Assembly: GCF_025660475.1 (NCBI RefSeq)
Contig: NZ_JAOUSF010000003.1
Span: 558,001-622,000 of the forward strand
DNA from: Perspicuibacillus lycopersici
GTDB lineage: Bacteria > Bacillota > Bacilli > Bacillales > Caldibacillaceae
Direction: 5' to 3'
DNA length: 64,000 nucleotides
In this document: positions 57,509 through 64,000 of the stretch, piece by piece
How positions within the stretch are numbered: position 1 is the first letter of the stretch
How the letters are laid out: the number at the start of each line of letters is the position of its first letter
The notes under the pieces: generated by a model
Databases searched by the model: none
Seen by the model: only the letters and a program-made list of their open reading frames with translations
Told to the model about the DNA's origin: nothing
Made by a program: the position numbers and the translations under genes

Positions 57509-58117
57509 TTAGATGAATGCTAGCAACGCTCGTACTCCAATTACCGATAGAATGACAAAAATTACTAGTGTCACATATGTTGTTACAACTTGAGATCTTG
57601 GCGAAATAGTGATACCCCAGCTCACACAGAATGACCATAATCCATTAGCAAAGTGGAATGTTGCAGAAAGAACCCCAATGATATAAAAAGCTAGCATAAA
57701 TGGATTGTCTAATATATTCGCCATCATATCGAAGTTAACTTCTGAACCGAACGCTTTTGCAAGTCGTGTTTCCCAAACATGCCAAGCTATAAAAATAATT
57801 AGGAAAACACCAGTAAAACGTTGAAGTACAAACATCCAATTACGAAATGTACTGAATCTACCCAAATTATTTTTTGCAGTAAAGGCAATATATACTCCAT
57901 ATATTGCATGATACAAAATTGGTATGTAGATTATAAAAATTTCGAGAAACAGTAGGAAAGGGAGACTTTCCATAAATTTTGATGCAGAATTAAATGCTTC
58001 GACGCCTTTCGTTGCAGAATAGTTCACAACTAAATGCAAAGTTAAAAATACCCCTACCGGAATTACTCCTAATAACGAGTGCAGTCTCCGATTCAAAAAC
58101 TCGCGGTTTTTAGCCAT
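57509..58117 (-). CDS. sdhC: Succinate dehydrogenase cytochrome b558 subunit
   Basis: The 202-residue membrane subunit has five hydrophobic segments and conserved His residues for two haem b groups (LHSLLGVIPVGVFLTLHLVV, YHAIYGVYIAF, WHVWETRL, FHFANGLW). It anchors complex II and reduces menaquinone. The strong promoter at 58196..58224 lies upstream. Confidence 0.97.
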   Translation of the reverse strand: MAKNREFLNRRLHSLLGVIPVGVFLTLHLVVNYSATKGVEAFNSASKFMESLPFLLFLEIFIIYIPILYHAIYGVYIAFTAKNNLGRFSTFRNWMFVLQRFTGVFLIIFIAWHVWETRLAKAFGSEVNFDMMANILDNPFMLAFYIIGVLSATFHFANGLWSFCVSWGITISPRSQVVTTYVTLVIFVILSVIGVRALLAFI

Positions 58118-58195
58118 CCTAAGATGTACCCCCCTTATTCTAAGAAAATATTAAACAATAAATTGTAAAAACTATGGCAAATATTTGACATGTTT

Positions 58196-58224
58196 ATTTT
58201 ACTCTTTATATGTATGAGCGTCAA
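58196..58224 (-). promoter_or_regulatory. Promoter of sdhCAB
   Basis: On the minus strand TTGACG (58219-58224), a 17-bp spacer and TAAAAT (58196-58201) form a sigma-A promoter about 80 bp upstream of sdhC. The rest of the 294-bp gap to yslB shows no other clear element except a TATAAT (58380-58385) that may serve yslB. Confidence 0.7.
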
Positions 58225-58411
58225 GAAAACGGATACACATTTAATAATATTCAAAAAGTATTTTATTATAATGTTTATTAAAAATTAATTAACATTCTTA
58301 TTTGGAATATTTTACATTGAATATATTAATATAATTTTTCCCAGTGAAAAAAAACATAAATAATCAATGGAAAATTGTATATAATAGATTTAGAGAAAAG
58401 GGGGAGCATCG

Positions 58412-58861
58412 GTGAAGCGAAAGATAATGGATGAAACGTTGAATTTGTCAGAAATTTCAATTCCTGCTTTTGGATATGAATTGATCCGTGAAGAGCTTAT
58501 AAATGAATTGCTAGGAAAAGATGGTCCAAGCCTTCTGTATTGGGCAGGGAAAAGGCTGGCTAGGAAATACCCACTATTTACATTTGATGAAATTAAGGAA
58601 TTTTTTATAAAAGCAGGTTGGGGTTCACTACAACTAGAAGAGCAAAAGAAAAATGAAATGGAATTAACACTAACTAGTGACCTTATCCAATATCGGCTCC
58701 ATGCCAACACAAACCCTACCTTTCAATTAGAAGCAGGATTTTTAGCTGAACAAATTCAACAACAAAAAAAATTGTACACAGAAGCATATGAGCATCCCAA
58801 AAAACGTGATGGTATAGTTAGCTTTACCATTAAATGGGACAATATTCCTCTAGATTTGTAA
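58412..58861 (+). CDS. yslB: YslB, DUF2507 protein
   Basis: This 149-residue protein matches B. subtilis YslB (DUF2507): LRE-type N-terminus with FGYELIREELINELLGKDG, then LLYWAGKRLARKYP. The family is small and uncharacterised, possibly a V4R-like ligand-binding fold. GTG start behind GGGGGAG. It is divergent from sdhC, as in B. subtilis. Confidence 0.93.
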   Translation: MKRKIMDETLNLSEISIPAFGYELIREELINELLGKDGPSLLYWAGKRLARKYPLFTFDEIKEFFIKAGWGSLQLEEQKKNEMELTLTSDLIQYRLHANTNPTFQLEAGFLAEQIQQQKKLYTEAYEHPKKRDGIVSFTIKWDNIPLDL

Positions 58862-58867
58862 TCGAAA

Positions 58868-58894
58868 AAACTTCATCAATTTATGATGAAGTTT
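58868..58894. terminator. Bidirectional terminator between yslB and lysC
   Basis: An 11-bp perfect stem (58868-58878 with 58884-58894) with a 5-nt loop and T runs on both sides serves the convergent yslB and lysC genes. Confidence 0.85.
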
Positions 58895-58910
58895 TTCATT
58901 TTTCCTCTCA

Positions 58911-59417
58911 TTATTTACCCACACTAACTGTTTCTAAAACCTCATCCAAATGAAATGCTGTATGTAAAATTTGAGCAGCTTTTATCATTTCCGACTCATC
59001 TACAACTGCAGAAACTTTAATTTCTGAGGTACTTACCATTTTAATCATTATTCCTTGACTTGCGAGACTGTCAAACATTAGAGCTGCCACACCTGGATTT
59101 GAAATCATTCCAGAACCGACGATAGAAACTTTTGCAAGCTTATCCTCCCAATCGATATGATCGTATTGAATCATTTCCTTTTGTTCCTCTAATACATTAA
59201 GCACTGCTTGCTTATCTTCACTTTTTACGGAAAACGATACATTGTTTTCTTTATTATCGGTATAGCTTTGAATAATGATATCCACATTAATATGATTTTT
59301 TGCTAACGGAGTAAAAATCGTGGATAAACTCGATAGTCCATTTTTCATACCAAATACCGTCATTTTCGTAGTATCTTTTTCAAAAGCTACACCTCTAACC
59401 ACTAAGTTTTGTTCCAT
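58911..59417 (-). CDS. lysC: LysC beta subunit from an internal start
   Basis: Inside lysC an ATG at 59417 begins MEQNLVVRG behind a strong GGAGG (59425-59430) at 7-bp spacing. In B. subtilis LysC the beta subunit starts at the equivalent MEQNL codon. The 168-residue product is the two-ACT regulatory part, which pairs with alpha in an alpha2-beta2 enzyme. Confidence 0.82.
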   Translation of the reverse strand: MEQNLVVRGVAFEKDTTKMTVFGMKNGLSSLSTIFTPLAKNHINVDIIIQSYTDNKENNVSFSVKSEDKQAVLNVLEEQKEMIQYDHIDWEDKLAKVSIVGSGMISNPGVAALMFDSLASQGIMIKMVSTSEIKVSAVVDESEMIKAAQILHTAFHLDEVLETVSVGK

Positions 59418-60152
59418 TATTGCTTCCTCCAATACGTATGTTCCATCTTTTCGTTCCATACTAGAACGAACGACAAGTGGAATTTGATAATTTTTTGCAT
59501 ATTCCACTGCTCTTGGATGCAGTACACCTGCACCTAAGTTAGCAAGCTCAAGCATTTCATCATAAGAAATAGCTGGTAATTGGCGTGCCCCTTTCACAAA
59601 TCGTGGATCTGCTGTATATACTCCGGTCACATCTGTATAAATATCACATCGTTCAGCCTGGAGAGCGGACGCAATTGCTACAGCAGTTGTATCCGACCCT
59701 CCGCGACCTAGTGTCGTAATTTGATTATCTACCGTAGCACCTTGGAACCCAGCAACGATAACGATCCTTCCTTCCGCTAATTCATTGCTTATCCGCTTCG
59801 TGTCAATATGTAAAATTCTAGCATTCCCATGTACCGATTCGGTTTGAATGCCAGCTTGCCAACCAGTTAAAGATACAGCAGGCAATCCTCTTTCAATTAA
59901 TGCCATCGTTAGCAGTGAAATAGTCACCTGTTCACCTGTTGCAAGCAGCATATCAAGCTCTCTTTTCGCAGGAGTGGCACTGATTTGTTTAGCTAATCCG
60001 ACTAATTCATCGGTTGATTTTCCCATCGCGGATACAACCGTAACCACTTGATTTCCTTTACTCATTTCCTCCACTATTCGATCCGTTACATTTCTAATTC
60101 TTTCGATTGAACCAACCGAAGTACCACCAAATTTTTGGACAATAATCCCCAA
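58911..60152 (-). CDS. lysC: Lysine-sensitive aspartokinase (LysC alpha subunit)
   Basis: The 413-residue enzyme phosphorylates aspartate, the first step to lysine, diaminopimelate, threonine and methionine. Motifs KFGGTSVGS at the N-terminus, GRGGSDTTA and two C-terminal ACT domains are clear. The TTG at 60152 behind GAGGG gives the standard MGIIVQKFGG-type start; the longer ORF to 60320 runs into the riboswitch. The lysine riboswitch upstream controls it. Confidence 0.97.
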   Translation of the reverse strand: MGIIVQKFGGTSVGSIERIRNVTDRIVEEMSKGNQVVTVVSAMGKSTDELVGLAKQISATPAKRELDMLLATGEQVTISLLTMALIERGLPAVSLTGWQAGIQTESVHGNARILHIDTKRISNELAEGRIVIVAGFQGATVDNQITTLGRGGSDTTAVAIASALQAERCDIYTDVTGVYTADPRFVKGARQLPAISYDEMLELANLGAGVLHPRAVEYAKNYQIPLVVRSSMERKDGTYVLEEAIMEQNLVVRGVAFEKDTTKMTVFGMKNGLSSLSTIFTPLAKNHINVDIIIQSYTDNKENNVSFSVKSEDKQAVLNVLEEQKEMIQYDHIDWEDKLAKVSIVGSGMISNPGVAALMFDSLASQGIMIKMVSTSEIKVSAVVDESEMIKAAQILHTAFHLDEVLETVSVGK

Positions 60153-60198
60153 CTTGTTTCCCTCATTTCTTCGTTGCAAATAAATTTTAAAAAAGAAA

Positions 60199-60436
60199 AG
60201 GCAATGAGAATTTATCCCATTGCCTGCGTTACGCAAAATTAATAAAAATAGCGTTTCACAGTGAGATAGCCCTCCAAGAACAATCTTGACAGTTCTGCAT
60301 TTATTCAATGGCAAAACCAAGAAAAAATATAGATCGGGATATTTTTTCTTTCGGCGAGACTACCCTTTCCATGTTTTTCTTCAGAGCCCATTCTCTTCCA
60401 AACATGTACTTTTGAAGCTCGCACCTCTACCTTCAC
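60199..60436 (-). ncRNA. Lysine riboswitch (L box) with terminator
   Basis: The minus-strand leader has the conserved L-box parts in order: GGTAGAGGTGCG, AGTAC, GGAAG, AAGGGTAGTC with GCCGAA, then GGGCTATCTCACTGTGAAAC (about 60250-60436). An 8-bp terminator stem (60218-60225 with 60199-60206) and T tract follow. Lysine binding should stop transcription of lysC. Confidence 0.95.
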
Positions 60437-60466
60437 TTAGTATGAAGTAATATTAAATTTTTCATC

Positions 60467-60495
60467 ATTATAGCATAGCAATTTTTTTACTACAA
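60467..60495 (-). promoter_or_regulatory. lysC promoter
   Basis: TTGTAG (60490-60495), a 17-bp spacer and TATAAT (60467-60472) lie just upstream of the L box on the minus strand. Confidence 0.75.
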
Positions 60496-60527
60496 TAATA
60501 TTATTGTATTTAGGAAAAGTCTAAAAA

Positions 60528-62318
60528 TTAATTTTTATCCGACTCTTTTAACGCACTAATAATTTCATCTGCAACATTTTTTGGAATTCCGATTTCTATA
60601 TACTCCTCGATTGCTGCCTCTTTCATTTTCTTCACTGATCCAAAATGCTTCATAAGTAACTTCTTTCTCTTTTCGCCGATACCTGGAATATCATCGAGTA
60701 TGGATTGAAACATCGATTTTCCACGTAATTGTCGATGAAAGGTAATTGCAAATCGATGGACCTCATCTTGAATTCGTTGCAATAAATAAAATTCCTGACT
60801 GCTTCTATCTAATGGGACGACTTCCAGCGGGTCCCCGAATAGAAGATTGGCAGTATTATGTTTATCATCTTTCGCAAGACCAGCAACCGGGATTTCTAAA
60901 TTTAATTCATTAATTAAAATATCCTTTGCTGCTTCAATCTGCCCCTTCCCACCATCAATTAAAATTAAATCTGGTAATGGTAAATTATCTTTCAATACTC
61001 TTGTATATCGTCTACGAATAACCTCACGCATTGACTCATAATCATCCGGACCTTCTACCGTTCGAATCTTATATTTACGATATTGTTTTTTGTCTGGTTT
61101 TCCATTCGTAAATACTACCATAGCAGAAACGGGATTTGTCCCTTGAATATTCGAATTATCAAATGTTTCAATACGATATGGTGTGTAAATTCCAAGAATT
61201 TCCCCAAGGTGATCCACCGCTTTAATGGTTCGCGCCTCATCTCGTTCAATTAATGAAAATTTTTCCTTCAAAGCGACAGCTGCATTTTTGCTAGCCAATT
61301 GGACGATGTCCTTCTTTTGCCCACGTTTTGGCTGAAGAATCTTTACATCTAACAGCTCTTTTACGATTTCTGCATCTACCTCTTCTTGTAGTAAAATTTC
61401 CTTTGGCTTAAAGTGATTCGGTTGTTGATAAAATTGTCCCAAAAACGTAAGCATTTCTTCTTCTGGCTCATCATAAATTGGAAACATAGATACATCTCGC
61501 TGAATCATTTTTCCTTGCCGAATGAAGAATACTTGAACACACATCCAGCCTTTATCGACTGCATATCCGAACACGTCACGATCAACAAAATCGGTTGCTG
61601 TCATCTTTTGTTTTTCCATTGTTGTCTCAATATCTGAAATTTTATCACGAAATTCTTTTGCCTTTTCAAACTCTAAATTTTCTGCTGCTGCCATCATTTT
61701 TTCAGATAGTTGCTTTTTAATTTCTTTATATCCACCATTTAAAAACTTCGTAATTTCATCGGTCATTTCCTTATAGGTTGCTTCCGGTATTTCATTGATA
61801 CAAGGTGCCATACATTGTCCGATATGATAGTACAAGCAGACGCGATTTGGTAAAGTACTACATTTCCGCAGTGGATACAATCTATCCAGCAATTTTTTTG
61901 TTTCGTTTGCTGCATGGACATTTGGATAAGGGCCGAAATATTTTCCTTTATCCTTCTTTACTTTTCGTGTGATGATTAGTCTTGGATGTCGTTCAGCTGT
62001 CAGTTTGATAAAGGGATAGCTTTTATCATCCTTTAACATTACATTATATTTTGGATTGTATTGCTTAATTAAATTCATTTCTAGTATTAATGCTTCAATA
62101 TTGGATGAGGTTATGATGTATTCAAAGTCAACGATTTCATTGACTAGTGCTTGAGTTTTTCCATCATGGGAACCAGTGAAATAAGATCGGACACGGTTTT
62201 TTAAAATTTTCGCCTTCCCTACATATATGATCGTACCTTGACGGTCTTTCATTAAATAACAACCAGGCTGATCAGGGAGTAATGCTAGTTTTTCTTGAAT
62301 TACGTTGTTTTTTTCCAT
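60528..62318 (-). CDS. uvrC: Excinuclease ABC subunit C
   Basis: This 596-residue subunit makes both incisions in nucleotide excision repair. It has an N-terminal GIY-YIG nuclease ([20 protein letters not shown]), a UvrB-binding UVR motif ([13 protein letters not shown]), a C-terminal RNase H-like domain ([20 protein letters not shown]) and two HhH motifs at the end. The ATG at 62318 behind CGGAGTGA is preferred to the ATG at 62363. Confidence 0.97.
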   Translation of the reverse strand: MEKNNVIQEKLALLPDQPGCYLMKDRQGTIIYVGKAKILKNRVRSYFTGSHDGKTQALVNEIVDFEYIITSSNIEALILEMNLIKQYNPKYNVMLKDDKSYPFIKLTAERHPRLIITRKVKKDKGKYFGPYPNVHAANETKKLLDRLYPLRKCSTLPNRVCLYYHIGQCMAPCINEIPEATYKEMTDEITKFLNGGYKEIKKQLSEKMMAAAENLEFEKAKEFRDKISDIETTMEKQKMTATDFVDRDVFGYAVDKGWMCVQVFFIRQGKMIQRDVSMFPIYDEPEEEMLTFLGQFYQQPNHFKPKEILLQEEVDAEIVKELLDVKILQPKRGQKKDIVQLASKNAAVALKEKFSLIERDEARTIKAVDHLGEILGIYTPYRIETFDNSNIQGTNPVSAMVVFTNGKPDKKQYRKYKIRTVEGPDDYESMREVIRRRYTRVLKDNLPLPDLILIDGGKGQIEAAKDILINELNLEIPVAGLAKDDKHNTANLLFGDPLEVVPLDRSSQEFYLLQRIQDEVHRFAITFHRQLRGKSMFQSILDDIPGIGEKRKKLLMKHFGSVKKMKEAAIEEYIEIGIPKNVADEIISALKESDKN

Positions 62319-62512
62319 TTTTGTCACTCCGTCAGTAAATATAAGCAAACACTCTATATACATTTAAAATTCTTATGGTAATGGTCCGCAGACACTAAAA
62401 ATAACAGTATTTATTTATGGATATTATACTATACATTGCGCGGAAAAAACGCTTTTAGGTTCGTAAAAATTGAATGGGCTTTCGCAATTGAGGATATTCA
62501 TATGAAAAGAAA

Positions 62513-62531
62513 AGCAGCCACGAGGGCTGCT
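62513..62531 (-). terminator. Terminator after trxA
   Basis: AGCAGCC (62513-62519) pairs perfectly with GGCTGCT (62525-62531), followed by TTTTCTTTTC on the minus strand. Confidence 0.88.
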
Positions 62532-62543
62532 TAGTGTTGTTTA

Positions 62544-62858
62544 TTATAGGTGATTGTTGATTACTTCTTCTAAAGCTTCTTTTGGACGGTAGCCAACTAC
62601 TTTATCAACGATTTCTCCATCTTTAAATAAAATTAACGTTGGGATACTCATAACACCGTATTTAGCTGCTGTTTCTTGGTTATCATCAACATCTAATTTA
62701 ACGATTTTTACTTTTTCTCCCATTTCTGAATCAATTTCTTCAAGAACTGGAGCAATCATTTTACAAGGTCCACACCATGTTGCCCAGAAATCAGCTAATA
62801 CAAGACCACTACTAGTTTCTTGTGAGAAACTTTTGTCAGATGCATGTGTAATTGCCAT
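62544..62858 (-). CDS. trxA: Thioredoxin
   Basis: The 104-residue protein has the active site WCGPCK (Cys29, Cys32), the conserved DVDDNQ and cis-Pro in SIPTLILF. It reduces protein disulfides in the cytoplasm. Ribosome site AGGAGG. Its own terminator follows, so it is probably monocistronic, as in B. subtilis. Confidence 0.98.
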   Translation of the reverse strand: MAITHASDKSFSQETSSGLVLADFWATWCGPCKMIAPVLEEIDSEMGEKVKIVKLDVDDNQETAAKYGVMSIPTLILFKDGEIVDKVVGYRPKEALEEVINNHL

Positions 62859-62997
62859 ATTAAAATCCTCCTAAAAATATTCTAAAATCTTATCGACAGT
62901 ATATCACCGTTCGCTTGTTTTTGCGAATAATTAGATTCAAAAAACATTTTACCCCATTTATTCAAAAATAACCAATAATTGAACCGAGTATGAAAAA

Positions 62998-63024
62998 AGC
63001 AGCTGAAGAAAAATCCTCGCTGCT
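62998..63024 (-). terminator. Terminator after etfA
   Basis: AGCAGC (62998-63003) pairs with GCTGCT (63019-63024) and is followed by six T on the minus strand. Confidence 0.75.
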
Positions 63025-63068
63025 TGTTGCTTCCCATCATGGGACCACATTTTATTAGCTGTTTTTTA

Positions 63069-64000
63069 CTATGCTTTTACCTTTAGGCTTTTCATTTCTT
63101 CGATAAGAATAGGGAGTACTTCAAAAAGATCCCCAACGATACCGTAATCTGCAATATTAAATATATTTGCTTCCGGATCTTTATTAATAGCGACAATTAC
63201 TTTTGAATTGGACATTCCAGCTAAATGTTGAATAGCTCCTGATATTCCTACGGCAATATATAAATCAGGTGTTACAACCTTACCTGTTTGCCCTATTTGC
63301 AAGGAATAATCGCAATACCCTGCATCACAGGCTCCGCGCGAGGCACCAACTGCTCCTCCTAATACATCTGCTAATTCTTGTAAAGGCTTAAAGCCGTCCG
63401 CACTTTTTAATCCCCGGCCACCAGCAATAACAACTTTTGCCTCGGTTAAGTCCACACCTTCACTTGTTTTCCGAACTACTTCTTTGATAATAGTACGTAA
63501 ATCTTTAATATCCACTGCAATCGTGGTTACTTCACCTGTATGTGCTTCATCCTTTACTAATGGTGTAATATTGTTTGGACGAATCGTAGCAAAAATAATA
63601 CCGCTTGTGACTATTTTTTTCTCAAAAGCTTTTCCGGAATAAATCGGTCGTGTAAATACAATATTTCCCCCGACTGCTTCTACAGAAATCGCATCTGATA
63701 TTAACCCAGCATCAAGCTTGCTTGCTAATTTTGGCGATAAATCTTTTCCTAATGAAGTATGTCCAAACACGATTCCTTCTGGCTTTTCTTCATTCACTAC
63801 TGCTAAAAGTGCTTGTGAATATCCATCAGAAGTATAGTGATTTAATTTTTCATGCTCTACAACAACTACACGATCTGCTCCATAGTGAAAAAAATGATCC
63901 GCTAGCTGTGCAACGGCATCTCCCACTAATACTCCAACTACTTCTCCGCCTTCTGCAATCGTCTTTCCTGCAGCAATTGCTTCAAAAGAAACATTTCGAA
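63069..64000 (-). CDS. etfA: Electron transfer flavoprotein alpha subunit, N-terminus outside the window
   Basis: About 310 of the usual ~325 residues are visible; the frame runs to the window end (RNVSFEAIAAGKTIAEGGE precedes the ATG at 63926, which is internal). The C-terminal FAD domain has GGRGLKSADGF, GASRGACDAGY, QIGQTGKVVTPDLY and SGAIQHLAGM. EtfAB accepts electrons from acyl-CoA dehydrogenases. In B. subtilis etfA belongs to the FadR-controlled fatty acid degradation operon. Confidence 0.97.
   Translation of the reverse strand, partial: RNVSFEAIAAGKTIAEGGEVVGVLVGDAVAQLADHFFHYGADRVVVVEHEKLNHYTSDGYSQALLAVVNEEKPEGIVFGHTSLGKDLSPKLASKLDAGLISDAISVEAVGGNIVFTRPIYSGKAFEKKIVTSGIIFATIRPNNITPLVKDEAHTGEVTTIAVDIKDLRTIIKEVVRKTSEGVDLTEAKVVIAGGRGLKSADGFKPLQELADVLGGAVGASRGACDAGYCDYSLQIGQTGKVVTPDLYIAVGISGAIQHLAGMSNSKVIVAINKDPEANIFNIADYGIVGDLFEVLPILIEEMKSLKVKA

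Noticed and set aside
57420..57638. 72-codon minus-strand frame overlapping sdhC
   Set aside because: It lies in another frame of sdhC and the sdhC-sdhA gap with no ribosome site or family features.
60153..60320. N-terminal extension of LysC from 60320
   Set aside because: The stretch is the terminator and 3' part of the lysine riboswitch; the KFGGTSVGS start fits the TTG at 60152.
1..64000. tRNA or rRNA genes
   Set aside because: I saw no tRNA cloverleaf signature or rRNA segments on either strand, and the prophage uses gerE rather than a tRNA as its site.

Overview
The window comes from the chromosome of a low-GC, endospore-forming Bacillaceae. The flanks carry the Bacillus subtilis-type order gerM - racE - ysmB - gerE - ysmA - sdhB - sdhA - sdhC - yslB - lysC - uvrC - trxA - etfA. 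The species cannot be fixed from the sequence alone.

A prophage of about 51.6 kb (2517..54106) sits inside gerE and cuts it in two. The left piece keeps a sigma-K-like promoter, ribosome site and the first 51 codons. The right piece keeps the last 25 codons in frame. Both junctions share the core TCAAATG, so precise excision would rebuild an intact 76-codon gerE. A large serine recombinase reads away from the left junction and ends about 30 bp from it. This is the layout of developmentally excised elements such as skin (sigK) and SPbeta (spsM).

Prophage layout, left to right. (1) 2.5-9.3 kb: recombinase with a LexA-box promoter, a conjugation-like module (two small membrane proteins, a replication-relaxation protein and an FtsK/TcpA-like ATPase), an XRE regulator, an SOS-type two-gene operon (LexA-like HTH and WYL-like protein) and a Panacea-type toxin-antitoxin pair. 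(2) 9.3-10.7 kb: lysis genes (amidase with two LysM, holin, BhlA-like). (3) 10.7-35.1 kb, all on the minus strand: siphovirus tail and head genes back to terL and terS. These include a -1 frameshifted tail assembly chaperone, a displaced fibre cassette with XkdX, and a minor capsid protein with a toxin-like C-terminus. (4) 35.2-48.9 kb, minus strand: late regulator, many small zinc-ribbon proteins, RusA, a DnaC-like loader, a replication initiator carrying iteron-like repeats, RecT, YqaJ exonuclease and an antirepressor. This order resembles the yqa genes of skin. (5) 49.0-51.2 kb: immunity region with divergent XRE genes, four operators, an ImmA-like protein and a membrane coiled-coil protein. 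(6) 51.4-54.05 kb: a cargo pair, an OLD/PARIS-like ATPase-TOPRIM protein and a Dam-type methyltransferase, next to the right junction.

Together this looks like a largely intact temperate siphovirus with SOS, repressor and probably sporulation-linked control. Host sites of note are a lysine riboswitch and an internal beta-subunit start in lysC, a FadR-like operator before ysmA, and palindromes before the MarR gene. Several small genes below 60 codons (XkdX, zinc ribbons, basic proteins) were found by direct reading and are included.
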